A DNA stretch of 64,000 nucleotides, from NCBI RefSeq assembly GCF_002564105.1, contig NZ_PDBX01000001.1, positions 310,001 through 374,000 of the forward strand. The letters run 5' to 3'. Origin of the DNA: Collimonas sp. PA-H2. GTDB lineage: Bacteria; Pseudomonadota; Gammaproteobacteria; Burkholderiales; Burkholderiaceae_D. The notes under the pieces are model-generated. The model saw only the letters and a program-made list of their open reading frames with translations, was not told the origin of the DNA and made no database searches. The position numbers and the translations under genes are program-made. Below are positions 46,615 through 56,723 of this stretch, in pieces. Numbering within the stretch: position 1 is the stretch's first letter; each line of letters opens with the position of its first letter.

Positions 46615-47762
46615 GCGGGTCCGATTCCTGAAAACAGTTTTTGTTCTTGCGCCAGGTCGCTGGACGGGCGCACATTGGCTTTGCGCTGGGCCGCGAAGTC
46701 CAGCATGCGGTCGATGCAGACCACCGCCTTGCGGCCGGTTTCGGCATCGACATGGATTTCGTTGCTGCCGGATTCCAGCACGTCGGCCAGGTTCTGCAAG
46801 CCGTTCATCGCCATCCACGGGCAGTGCGCGCAGCTCTTGCAGGTGGCGCTGTTGCCGGCGGTGGGCGCATCGATGAAACGCTTGCCCGGCGCTGCCATTT
46901 TCATCTTGTGCAGGATGCCGTTGTCGGTGGCGACGATGAACTCGTCGGCATCCAGCGTCTGGGCGGCGGCGATCAGCTGGGTGGTGGAGCCGACCACATC
47001 GGCTTGCGCTACCACCGCTGCCGGCGATTCCGGATGCACCAGGATCTTGGCGCGCGGATGCTGCTGGCGCAGCAATTCCAGCTCCACGCTCTTGAATTCG
47101 TCATGCACCAGGCAGGAGCCCTGCCACAACAGCATGTCGGCGCCGGTCTTTTTCTGGATGTAACCGCCGAGGTGCTTGTCCGGCGCCCACAGGATCTTTT
47201 TGCCCTGCGCATGCAGGTGGGCGACGATGTCGAGCCCGATCGATGATGTCACCATCCAGTCGGCGCGCGCCTTGACGGCGGCGCTGGTGTTGGCGTAGAC
47301 CACCACGGTGCGGTCCGGATGCTGATCGCAGAACGCCGCAAACTCGTCTGCGGGACAGCCGAGGTCGAGCGAACAGGTGGCGTCCAGGTCCGGCATCAGC
47401 ACGCGCTTGTGCGGACTCAGGATTTTCGAGGTTTCGCCCATGAACTTGACGCCGGCCACCACCAGCGTCTTGGCCGGGTGGTCGCGGCCGAAGCGGGCCA
47501 TTTCCAAAGAGTCTGAAACGCAGCCACCTGTTTCTTCTGCCAGGTCCTGCAAATCGGCATCGACGTAATAATGGGCGACCAGCACCGCCTGCTGTTCTTT
47601 CAGCAAGCGTTTGATGCGCTCCTTGAGCGCTGTCTTCTGTTCTGGCGTGGGGGTTTCGGGGACGCGAGCCCAGGCATGCGCTGTGCCGCAGGTAACTGAA
47701 CTGCTGCCTAGCTCCATGTGGGGCCGCTCGAATTCAACGGTTTTGATGGCTTGGGATTGCAT
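46611..47762 (-). CDS. nadA: quinolinate synthase
   Basis: A 383-residue 4Fe-4S enzyme that joins iminoaspartate and dihydroxyacetone phosphate to quinolinate. Seen: [62 protein letters not shown] and the cluster-binding [17 protein letters not shown]. The frame is open to 47843 with an ATG at 47801, but [14 protein letters not shown] (47762) is the start I recall from relatives. The cysteine set for the cluster is complete. It acts with nadB at 39649. Confidence 0.94.
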   Translation of the reverse strand: MQSQAIKTVEFERPHMELGSSSVTCGTAHAWARVPETPTPEQKTALKERIKRLLKEQQAVLVAHYYVDADLQDLAEETGGCVSDSLEMARFGRDHPAKTLVVAGVKFMGETSKILSPHKRVLMPDLDATCSLDLGCPADEFAAFCDQHPDRTVVVYANTSAAVKARADWMVTSSIGLDIVAHLHAQGKKILWAPDKHLGGYIQKKTGADMLLWQGSCLVHDEFKSVELELLRQQHPRAKILVHPESPAAVVAQADVVGSTTQLIAAAQTLDADEFIVATDNGILHKMKMAAPGKRFIDAPTAGNSATCKSCAHCPWMAMNGLQNLADVLESGSNEIHVDAETGRKAVVCIDRMLDFAAQRKANVRPSSDLAQEQKLFSGIGPA

Positions 47763-48048
47763 AGTGATGGTGGCTGCGGATGAGATGGAAGAGATCGACA
47801 TGTGCTGCAGTAAAACGTCATGATACGACAGAAGCCGCGGCAAGATATTTTGCGGTAATTTATTCGCGTGGAAATCTGGAGGAGAATTCTACCGCCATCT
47901 CTGGAAGATTGCCTCAACATTACCTTATTGCAACTTTGAGTGAACTACCGTACTATTATTTCACAATTGTCAGAGAAGATTGTCACAGAAATATGGCTTG
48001 TGAGGCTTCGGGCATATTTCGGACGTATTAGAAGAACACAGGGACATC

Positions 48049-48639
48049 ATGATTATTTTCGACAAGACGGAGCGCGGCCGTACAGAAATAGCAACCCGCG
48101 GCCAGACTGTTGCGCCTCGTTTGCGCACACTGCTGTTGCTGGTGGACGGCAAAACCAGCAGCGACGAACTGCTGAGGAAGGTGGCCGGCCTCGGACTGGG
48201 CCAGGAACACCTGGAGGAGTTGCTGCAAGCCGGCCTGATCCAGGCCAGCGGCGACGATGGCGCCGCCGCCGTCTCGACTGCGGCAACAGCGACAACAGCG
48301 GCAGTCCCGGCCGCGGCTCCCGCGCCTCAGGCTGCAGCCGCGCCCGCCAAGAGCATCGCTCCCGCCGCCCCCATCCCGCTCGAGCAGATACTCCCTCCCG
48401 GGCAAACCCAGTTTGAAGCGATCTATCATTTCTATAACGACACCATCAAAAGCATGATCGGCCTGCGCGGCTACGGCCTGCAGCTGAAGGTGGAACGCGC
48501 CAGCAGCGTGGAGGACTTCCGCGAACTGCGCCAGGCATACCTGGAGGCGGTGCTCAAGGCCAAGGGCGAAGAAATCGCGCGCAGCCTGCGCGGCCGTCTG
48601 GATCAGTTGCTGTACCTGGGCGAACGGCCGCCGCTATAA
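48049..48639 (+). CDS. unknown two-domain protein with Ala/Pro linker
   Basis: A 196-residue protein. Residues 1-75 (TERGRTEIATRGQTVAPRLRTLLLLVDGKTSSDELLRKVAGLGL ... LEELLQAGLI) look like a small helical, winged-helix-like domain. Residues about 76-110 are an Ala/Thr/Pro linker, and residues 115-196 form a helical C-terminal domain (FYNDTIKSMIGLRGYGLQLKVERASSVEDFRELRQAYLEAVLKAKGEEIARSLRGRLDQ). I recall similar proteins in related genera but no assigned function. Single gene with its own terminator. Confidence 0.7.
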   Translation: MIIFDKTERGRTEIATRGQTVAPRLRTLLLLVDGKTSSDELLRKVAGLGLGQEHLEELLQAGLIQASGDDGAAAVSTAATATTAAVPAAAPAPQAAAAPAKSIAPAAPIPLEQILPPGQTQFEAIYHFYNDTIKSMIGLRGYGLQLKVERASSVEDFRELRQAYLEAVLKAKGEEIARSLRGRLDQLLYLGERPPL

Positions 48640-48652
48640 ATCCGCTGCAATG

Positions 48653-48691
48653 AAAAAAAGCGTGGCAGATAATATCCGCCACGCTTTTTTT
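48653..48691. terminator. bidirectional terminator between the unknown gene and the ABC-F gene
   Basis: AAAAAAAGCGTGGC (48653-48666) and GCCACGCTTTTTTT (48678-48691) form a perfect stem with an A run and a T run, placed between two convergent genes. Confidence 0.92.
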
Positions 48692-48731
48692 GTATCAGGG
48701 CGCAGCGCTTGCCGCCCTTGATCCAGGAGAT

Positions 48732-50333
48732 TTATTCAATACCTTGGCTGCTCAGGTAATCCTCGTAAGAACCCTGGAAGTCGACTACTTCGTTTTCCTT
48801 GACTTCCAATACCCGCGTCGCCAGCGATGAAACGAACTCGCGGTCGTGCGAAACGAAAATCAGCGTGCCGGCATATTTTTCCAGCGCGATGTTCAGGGAT
48901 TCGATCGATTCCATGTCCATGTGGTTGGTCGGCTCGTCCAGCAGCAGCACATTGTGGCGGCCCAGCATCAGCTTGCCGTACATCATGCGGCCCTTCTCGC
49001 CGCCCGACAGCACCTTGACCGATTTCTTGACGTCATCGCCGCTGAACAGCAAACGGCCAAGGCTGGAACGCACTGCCTGGTCGTCGTCGCCTTCCTGGGT
49101 CCACTGACCCATCCAGTCGGTCAGCGTCTTGTCGGTCGCAAAGTCTTCGGTCGGATCTTGCGGCATGTAGCCGACATTGGCGTTTTCCGCCCACTTGACC
49201 ATGCCGCTGTCGGCATCCAGGCCTGCGATATCGTGGCCGCCGATGCTGCGCAACAGCGTGGTCTTACCCGCGCCGTTGGCGCCGATGATGGCGATTTTTT
49301 CGCCGGCTTCCACCATGATGCTGAAATGCTTGAACAGCGGACGGTCATAGGCCTTGCTGATGCCTTGCACTTCCACCGCCAGCCGGTGCAGCTTTTTCTC
49401 GCCGTCGAAACGCACGAACGGATTGGCGCGGCTGGATGGCTTGACATCCTCGACCTTGATCTTCTCGATCTGCTTGGCGCGCGAAGTAGCCTGGCGCGCC
49501 TTCGACTTGTTGGCCGAGAAGCGGCGCACGAAATCCTGCAGCTCGGCGACCTTGTCCTTGGCCTTGGCATTTACCGACAGTTGCTGCGCGCGGGCTTGCG
49601 AGGAAGCCAGCATGTAGTCGTCGTAGTTGCCCGGATAAACTTTCAAGGTGCCGTAGTCCATGTCGGCCATGTGGGTGCACACCTGGTTCAGGAAGTGGCG
49701 ATCATGGGAAATGATGATCATGGTGGAGTTGCGCTGGTTCAGCACATCTTCCAGCCAGCGGATGGTGTTGATGTCGAGGTTGTTGGTCGGCTCATCCAGC
49801 AGCAGGATGTCCGGATTGGAAAACAGCGCCTGCGCCAGCAGCACGCGCAGCTTCCAGCCGGGAGCAACGCTGCTCATCAGGCCCTGGTGCTGTTCGATCG
49901 CCACGCCCACGCCCAGCAGCAGTTCGCCGGCGCGCGCTTCCGCGGTATAGCCGTCGTATTCGGCGAACTTGGCTTCCAGGTCGGCCGCCTTCATGTAATC
50001 GTCGTCGGTAGCTTCCGGATTGGCGTAGATCGCATCGCGCTCTGCCATCGCCGCCCACATTTCGGTGTGGCCCATCATGACCACGTCCAGCACGCGCATC
50101 TCTTCAAACGCAAACTGATCCTGACGCAGCTTGCCCAGGCGCTCGTTCTGGTCCAGCATCACGTTGCCGGCCGACGACTCGAGGTCGCCGCCCAGGATCT
50201 TCATGAAGGTGGACTTGCCGCAGCCGTTGGCGCCAATCAGGCCGTAACGGTTGCCATCGCCGAATTTGACGGAAATGTTTTCAAACAGCGGCTTGGGGCC
50301 GAACTGCATCGTGATATTTGCGGTGGACAGCAT
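48732..50333 (-). CDS. ybiT: ABC-F ATPase, YbiT type
   Basis: A 533-residue protein with two ABC domains and no membrane segment. Walker A motifs are GANGCGKST (near residues 35-43) and GANGAGKTT; Walker B/ABC signatures are [16 protein letters not shown] ... [11 protein letters not shown] and [16 protein letters not shown] ... [11 protein letters not shown]; both switch regions read [13 protein letters not shown] in place of LSGG in the first domain, and the linker, are typical of YbiT. ABC-F proteins act on the ribosome; the exact YbiT role is less clear than that of EttA. Confidence 0.9.
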   Translation of the reverse strand: MLSTANITMQFGPKPLFENISVKFGDGNRYGLIGANGCGKSTFMKILGGDLESSAGNVMLDQNERLGKLRQDQFAFEEMRVLDVVMMGHTEMWAAMAERDAIYANPEATDDDYMKAADLEAKFAEYDGYTAEARAGELLLGVGVAIEQHQGLMSSVAPGWKLRVLLAQALFSNPDILLLDEPTNNLDINTIRWLEDVLNQRNSTMIIISHDRHFLNQVCTHMADMDYGTLKVYPGNYDDYMLASSQARAQQLSVNAKAKDKVAELQDFVRRFSANKSKARQATSRAKQIEKIKVEDVKPSSRANPFVRFDGEKKLHRLAVEVQGISKAYDRPLFKHFSIMVEAGEKIAIIGANGAGKTTLLRSIGGHDIAGLDADSGMVKWAENANVGYMPQDPTEDFATDKTLTDWMGQWTQEGDDDQAVRSSLGRLLFSGDDVKKSVKVLSGGEKGRMMYGKLMLGRHNVLLLDEPTNHMDMESIESLNIALEKYAGTLIFVSHDREFVSSLATRVLEVKENEVVDFQGSYEDYLSSQGIE

Positions 50334-50481
50334 CTAATATGGTTCTTTTCTTAATTGAATCATGGGGTCAGGTAATGTGGCGGCATTATACAGTATCCGC
50401 ATTTGTGCACCGCATGAGTCCATATAAAACAACGACTTACCGCCACATTTCCCACAATTCAGCCCTGATCGGCGGTAAACG

Positions 50482-51387
50482 CTAAAGCGCCGGCGCCGCC
50501 AGAGATGCCGCCAGCCGCCCGACCTGGGCATGCACCGCATCGCGCGCGGCAGCCGGCGCCGGCGCGCCGGTCAGGTAACTGGCCACCAGCAGCGGCGCAC
50601 GGCCCGGCGGCAACAGCATGCCGATATCGTTCGCGGTGCCTTGGTCGCCGGTGCCGGTCTTGTCCGCTACCCGCCAGCCGGCTGGCAGCAGTGCGCGCAG
50701 GCGTTTGTCGCCGGTCTTGTTTGCCAGCAGCCAGTCCGTCAGCTGCTCGCGCGAACTGGTGGATAAATTCCTCCCAAGCAAGATCTCCCGCAAGCTGGAC
50801 ACCATGGCGCTTGGCGTGGTGGTATCGCGCGGATCGCCCGGAGCGGCCTCGTTCAGATGCGGCTCGATGCGATCCAGGCGGGTCATCTTGTCGCCCGATG
50901 CGCGCATATAGGCAGTCAGTTGCGCCGGCCCGCCGAAGCTGTGCAGCAGCAGGTTGGCGGCAGTATTGTCGCTTTGCGTGATGGCGGCCTCGCATAGTTC
51001 GGCCACCGTCATGCCGCCGGCGCCGGTATGCTGTTCCGTCACCGGCGAATAGGGCACCAGGTCGGCCTTCTGGTAGCGGATGCGCCGCGCCAGCTGTTCC
51101 TTGCCCTGGTCGACACGCTTCAAGACCAGCGCCGACGCCAGCAGCTTGAAGGTGCTGCACATGGGGAAACGTTCGCCGCCGCGATAGGCATAGGTTTGTC
51201 CGGAGCCGCTGTCGAAGATGGCGACGCCGAGCCGGCCGCCGCTCTTGGCTTCGATCTGGCGCAGCTGTTCAACGATTGCGTCCGTTGCAGGATTGCTGGT
51301 GGCGCCCCAGGATTTCTGTGTATAGGCGCCAATGGCCAGCGCGCCGAATGCCATGCCGATATTGCCGGCGAATTCACGTCGATTCAT
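50482..51387 (-). CDS. class A beta-lactamase
   Basis: A 301-residue serine beta-lactamase. The active-site sets are complete: STFK (Ser78, Lys81), SDN (139-141), EPHLN with Glu175 on the omega loop, and KTG (243-245). The N-terminus NRREFAGNIGMAFGALAIGA is a twin-arginine-like signal. MCSTFK has a cysteine just before the catalytic serine, as in some carbapenem-hydrolysing enzymes, but the partner cysteine after KTGT is absent (KTGTGD). Spectrum cannot be told. AGGAG precedes the ATG. Divergent from an AmpR gene with overlapping promoters. Confidence 0.94.
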   Translation of the reverse strand: MNRREFAGNIGMAFGALAIGAYTQKSWGATSNPATDAIVEQLRQIEAKSGGRLGVAIFDSGSGQTYAYRGGERFPMCSTFKLLASALVLKRVDQGKEQLARRIRYQKADLVPYSPVTEQHTGAGGMTVAELCEAAITQSDNTAANLLLHSFGGPAQLTAYMRASGDKMTRLDRIEPHLNEAAPGDPRDTTTPSAMVSSLREILLGRNLSTSSREQLTDWLLANKTGDKRLRALLPAGWRVADKTGTGDQGTANDIGMLLPPGRAPLLVASYLTGAPAPAAARDAVHAQVGRLAASLAAPAL

Positions 51388-51420
51388 ATTTCCGCTCCTA
51401 ATTCGATGGACAAGGCGCTC

Positions 51421-51449
51421 ACGATAAGCATTCGCTCACAATCACTCAA
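51421..51449 (-). promoter_or_regulatory. promoter of the beta-lactamase gene
   Basis: On the minus strand TTGAGT (complement of 51444-51449) and TATCGT (complement of 51421-51426) are exactly 17 bases apart, with the start expected near 51414 and the ATG at 51387. A TACAAT (51452-51457) on the plus strand may be the -10 of ampR, so the two promoters overlap in the 115-base gap, as in classical ampR-bla regions. Confidence 0.6.
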
Positions 51450-51502
51450 GCTACAATATCCTAGTGAAGCCATAAGAAAAATTAGGTCTTTAAGGAAAAA
51501 TC

Positions 51503-52369
51503 ATGCATCTTCCATTGAATGCGCTGCGCGCTTTTGAAGTCTCGGCGCGCCTGCTCAGCTTTACCCGCGCCGCTTCGGAACTGAACGTCACCCAGGCGGC
51601 GATCAGCCAACAAGTGAAAAACCTGGAAGAACGCATGGGGGTCCAGCTGTTCCGCCGGCTGCCGCGCGGCCTGGCGCTGACAGCCGAGGGCATCGCGCTG
51701 CTGCCGGTGCTGGCGGAATCCTTCGGTCGCATAGCTTCGGTGCTGGAACAGTTCCAGGACAGCCGCGGCCGCTCGCGCGAGGTATTGACGGTGGGCGCGG
51801 TCGGCACCTTCGCGGTCGGCTGGCTGATTCCGCGCCTGCGCGATTTCCAGCAAGCCCACCCGTTCGTCGATTTCCGCCTGTTCACCAACAATAACCGGGT
51901 CGATATCGCCGGCGAAGGCCTCGATTATGCGATCCGCTTTGGCGACGGCGCCTGGCACGGCACCGACGCCGAAGCATTGCTGGAGGCGCCGCTGTCGCCG
52001 ATGTGCTCCCCTGCTCTGGCGCCCTACCTGCGCGAGCCGGCCGACCTCGGCAACCAGATGCTGCTGCGTTCTTATCGCAGCGACGAGTGGGCCATCTGGT
52101 TTGCAGCCGCCGGCCAGGCTTGTCCGGTATTGCGAGGCAGTGTGTTCGATTCCTCGCTGACCATGGCGGAAGCCGCGGCCCAGGGCGCCGGCGTAGCGCT
52201 GCTGCCGGCGCGCATGTTCGCCCGGGAGTTACAGCAGGGACGGTTGATACGGCCGTTCGAGGTGGAGATAGGCAGCGGCAGCTACTGGCTGACCCGCCTC
52301 AAGTCGAAGCAGGTAACGCCGGCCATGCAAGTCTTTCAGGAGTGGCTGCACCACGCGGCAGCCCAGTGA
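51503..52369 (+). CDS. ampR: AmpR-type LysR regulator
   Basis: A 288-residue LysR protein with the AmpR/GcvA-type start LPLNALRAFEVSARLLSFTRAASELNVTQAAISQQVKNLEERMGVQLFRRLPRGLALT. The effector domain has LRSYRSDEWAIWFAAAGQACPVLRGSVFDSSLTMAEAAAQGAGVALLPARMFARELQQGRL, close to known AmpR proteins. AmpR senses cell-wall muropeptides and UDP-MurNAc-pentapeptide to switch beta-lactamase expression. Divergent position beside a class A enzyme strongly supports the name. AAGGA precedes the ATG. Confidence 0.9.
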   Translation: MHLPLNALRAFEVSARLLSFTRAASELNVTQAAISQQVKNLEERMGVQLFRRLPRGLALTAEGIALLPVLAESFGRIASVLEQFQDSRGRSREVLTVGAVGTFAVGWLIPRLRDFQQAHPFVDFRLFTNNNRVDIAGEGLDYAIRFGDGAWHGTDAEALLEAPLSPMCSPALAPYLREPADLGNQMLLRSYRSDEWAIWFAAAGQACPVLRGSVFDSSLTMAEAAAQGAGVALLPARMFARELQQGRLIRPFEVEIGSGSYWLTRLKSKQVTPAMQVFQEWLHHAAAQ

Positions 52370-52420
52370 CGGCGCCGGCCGCGCTGCCTGTACAGCTGGC
52401 CGGTCGCGCTGTTCAAGGCT

Positions 52421-53835
<1,415 letters not shown>

Positions 53836-53891
53836 TCAAGGGGTAAACTTAATCGAAAAAAAGCGCGAAAAACAGCGCAAAAGGACAGCGA

Positions 53892-54341
53892 TCAGCGGTC
53901 TTCGGAAATCTCGGCCCAGCAATTCGGCGTTTCATGCAGCACCAGTTTTTGCAGATGCAGGCCGGTGCCGAAGTGATCCTTGTAGGCAGCTTTCAGGATA
54001 TCGAAAGCCGTACGCGCCAGGTTCTCGACAGTCGGGATGCGGTCGATCACGACCGTCTTGTGATTCGGCAGCGTGGCCAGGAAATCGCGTACCGCGGCAT
54101 CCTTTTCGTAGACCAGGAAAGCATGGTCCCAGACATCCACCAGATGCTGCTTGGCCAGCGTCTTGATATCGGAGAAGTCCATGATCATGCCGTTGTCGGA
54201 ACTACCTTCGACTTCAATGACCGCCCCCACCAGAGTGATTTCCAGGGTGTAGCGGTGGCCGTGCAGATTGCGGCACTGGCTCTTGTGGTCGGGAATCCGG
54301 TGTCCGGCATCAAATTCCAGTTTGCGGGTGATGGTCAGCAT
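53892..54341 (-). CDS. queD: 6-carboxytetrahydropterin synthase
   Basis: A 149-residue QueD protein for the second step of queuosine/7-deazaguanine synthesis from GTP. Zinc-binding His14 (DAGHRIPDH) and His27, His29 (NLHGHRY), with Cys23 (SQCRN) as the catalytic thiol, are present; LENLART ... VLHETPNC is typical of the family C-terminus. It lies 27 bases downstream of queE on the same strand. Confidence 0.93.
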   Translation of the reverse strand: MLTITRKLEFDAGHRIPDHKSQCRNLHGHRYTLEITLVGAVIEVEGSSDNGMIMDFSDIKTLAKQHLVDVWDHAFLVYEKDAAVRDFLATLPNHKTVVIDRIPTVENLARTAFDILKAAYKDHFGTGLHLQKLVLHETPNCWAEISEDR

Positions 54342-54368
54342 AGGTAATCGTTTCTTTATAAAATCGGT

Positions 54369-55004
54369 TCAGGGAATCTGCAGCAGCTTGTGCGTCTGCA
54401 GACTCAGTTTCCATTTCGGATTGCGTTTGCAGGTCTCGATGGCCAACTGGACATTCTGCGCCTGTTGCGGGCCATCCATGGCCTGCACATAGAAATGATC
54501 GAAATCAAGCGATTCATATGCCGCCAGCGACTGGCCGAGCTGCGGAATCACGACTTTCAGTTCATTTCCCTTGCGCAGCTTGAGCACCGAACCCATCTTC
54601 GGGCTGACGCAAATCCAGTCGATGCCCGGCGGCGGCTCCAGCGTGCCGTTGGTTTCGATGGCGATTTCAAAGCCAGCCGCGTGCATGCTGTCGACCAGCG
54701 CCGCGTCCAGCTGCAGCAAGGGTTCGCCGCCGGTAAACACCACGAACTTGCTGCCAGTGTAAGTCGTCGGCCAGAGCGCATTGATGGTGTCGGCCAGCGC
54801 AGCGCTGGTCTTGAACTTGCCGCCGCCCTCGCCGTCGGTTCCGACGAAATCGGTGTCGCAGAACTGGCAGACCGCCGTGCTGCGGTCTTCTTCCCGCCCG
54901 CTCCACAAATTGCAGCCGCTGAAACGGCAAAACACCGCAGGACGGCCGGCATGCGTGCCTTCGCCTTGCAGTGTGTAGAAGATTTCCTTGATGCTGTAAG
55001 TCAC
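54369..55004 (-). CDS. queE: 7-carboxy-7-deazaguanine synthase
   Basis: A 211-residue radical SAM enzyme. TYSIKEIFYTLQGEGTHAGRP starts it; the cluster motif is CX14CX2C (Cys31, Cys46, Cys49), the variant known from Burkholderia QueE, in place of the common CX3CX2C. FTGGEPLLQLD and ETNGTLEPPPGIDWICVSPK follow. The start codon is GTG at 55004. It makes the deazapurine ring from QueD's product; queC and queF are not in the window. Confidence 0.93.
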   Translation of the reverse strand: MTYSIKEIFYTLQGEGTHAGRPAVFCRFSGCNLWSGREEDRSTAVCQFCDTDFVGTDGEGGGKFKTSAALADTINALWPTTYTGSKFVVFTGGEPLLQLDAALVDSMHAAGFEIAIETNGTLEPPPGIDWICVSPKMGSVLKLRKGNELKVVIPQLGQSLAAYESLDFDHFYVQAMDGPQQAQNVQLAIETCKRNPKWKLSLQTHKLLQIP

Positions 55005-55061
55005 TGTGTAAACTCTTGCTTTCTATTTGCCGGGGGCGGTCGCCCTCGGACATGCAATTCA

Positions 55062-55277
55062 TCATTCATCATAGGCCGACCCACAACGCAATGCCTGGCA
55101 TTCACATGCCTGCAACAGGAAACGGGGCGAAATACGGCGCTGACGAATCGGCTTGACCAGACGCCGCATGCAGAAACGTTGGCCTACGGCCTCTCGCTGC
55201 CACGCAAACACTGAATATAGGTCATGTAGCCAAGGTGGATAACGCCAGCCGGATATGCCGATGCAGATTTCCCCCAT
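55062..55277 (-). pseudogene. remnant of a DUF72 protein
   Basis: A 71-codon frame begins MGEICIGISGWRYPPWLHDLY. IGISGWRYPPW is the N-terminal signature of DUF72 proteins (about 240-300 residues), after which only scattered similarity remains (QRE, RF) and the frame soon stops. It is best read as the decayed start of a lost gene. Apart from this the 583-base stretch 55005-55587 holds no gene I can support; the short frames overlapping it on the minus strand have atypical composition. Confidence 0.4.
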
Positions 55278-55587
55278 CGGCCCAGTATAAATGCAAACCT
55301 GAAGTGTGGATGCCAGCGTGATATGCGTGCAAAACGAAGTGCGAGATTATACAGACAGCCGCTGTTGCCGGTATCGGGATGGCCGAAATTGCCGTAAATC
55401 CGGTAAAAAACCACATGCAATTTGAACAGCTCGCTGCCGAAAGCGAGAAATATTTGCCATAATGAAACTATTTAGCGAGATGTATTCGAGCATCTTTCCC
55501 GGCGTCGCCACGACAGCGCAACAGCCTGCGTCGGCAAAACGACGCCATGGGTAGCTTGCAGCGGCCTCAGGTAAAGGAGATAGCAGA

Positions 55588-56712
55588 ATGGCGTCACCTG
55601 GCATTTCAAGATCAAAAAAAATTTCCCGCACCTTGAGCGCATTCGGAAGCGCGCTAATCCTGGCGGCCACGTTGGCGCCTGCGATCAAGGCACGGGCGCA
55701 GGACAAACCGCCCAGTCCGGCGGCCTTATGGAGCGCGCCGGCATCGACATCGCCCACGGTGACGGAAGAGCATTTCAATAACGGCCAGGTCGAACTCAGC
55801 GGGACGCTTTACGTTCCGCAGCTGCCGGACAAAGTAGCGGCCGTGGTGGTCTTGCATGCCGCCTCGGTGCCGACCCGGGATCAGGCACTCTATCGCCATG
55901 TGATACAGGCCCTTCCTGCGCTCGGCGTCGCCGTATTTGTTTACGACCGGCGCGGCAGCGGAAAATCGGGCGGCACGCTCGCCGACAGCGGCTATGACAC
56001 CCTGGCGGACGACGGCATCGCGGCGCAGCGGATGCTCGCGCAGGATCCGCGGATCGACCCCAGGCGCATCGGCTTTTGGGGACTTAGCCAAGGAGGATGG
56101 CTATCGCTGCTTGCCGCGGCCCGCAATCCGGAAACCGCCTTTGCCATTTCCATTTCGGCGCCGATGACCACGCCGGACGTGCAGATGAATTTCGCGGTAG
56201 CGAACATATTGCGGATAAAAGGCTATTCGGAAGCCGATGTAGGCATGGCTGTCGCAGCGCGGACAGCGGTCGACGAATTCGAGCGCGGCAGGCTCGATCG
56301 CGCGACCGCACAGGCCAGGCTCGATGCCGTCGTCGACAAGCCATGGTTTGACCTTACCTATCTTGACAAGACCTTCCAGGATCCCGAAAAATCTCGCTGG
56401 GCGAAAGAAATCAGGCACGACCCGTTAAGGACGCTCAGTTCCGTGCACGCGCCTGCCCTGGTTATTTATGGCGCAAACGACCCATGGGTGCCGGCCAGAC
56501 TGTCAGCGGAGATCCTGCGGAAAAACGCATCTCAGCATCCCAATATCGACACCGCGGTGATCGCCGGCGCGGATCACGACATGATGCTGTCCGCACCGCT
56601 CGAATTCCAGATCGACCCCAAGGCATTCAGCGCCCAGGCGCCTGATGCGCCAGAATATTTCAGCCTGATGGCGGCATGGCTTACCGCGAAGGGATTTGCG
56701 CGCACTCCCTAA
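55588..56712 (+). CDS. secreted alpha/beta hydrolase
   Basis: A 374-residue hydrolase with an N-terminal signal peptide (SAFGSALILAATLAPAIKARAQ). The fold marks are VFVYDRRGSGKSGGT, the nucleophile elbow GFWGLSQGGWLSL (Ser near residue 170), LVIYGANDPWVP with the acid, and GADHDMM with the histidine. AAAGGAGATAGCAG precedes the ATG. The general fold is clear; the substrate is not. Single gene, convergent with the cupin/DUF2867-like gene. Confidence 0.82.
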   Translation: MASPGISRSKKISRTLSAFGSALILAATLAPAIKARAQDKPPSPAALWSAPASTSPTVTEEHFNNGQVELSGTLYVPQLPDKVAAVVVLHAASVPTRDQALYRHVIQALPALGVAVFVYDRRGSGKSGGTLADSGYDTLADDGIAAQRMLAQDPRIDPRRIGFWGLSQGGWLSLLAAARNPETAFAISISAPMTTPDVQMNFAVANILRIKGYSEADVGMAVAARTAVDEFERGRLDRATAQARLDAVVDKPWFDLTYLDKTFQDPEKSRWAKEIRHDPLRTLSSVHAPALVIYGANDPWVPARLSAEILRKNASQHPNIDTAVIAGADHDMMLSAPLEFQIDPKAFSAQAPDAPEYFSLMAAWLTAKGFARTP

Positions 56713-56723
56713 TCCTGCAAGCC

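Noticed and set aside
55184..55420. Short minus-strand frames in the gap before the alpha/beta hydrolase
   Set aside because: Two overlapping frames with no conserved features; only the DUF72-like start at 55277 is recognisable.
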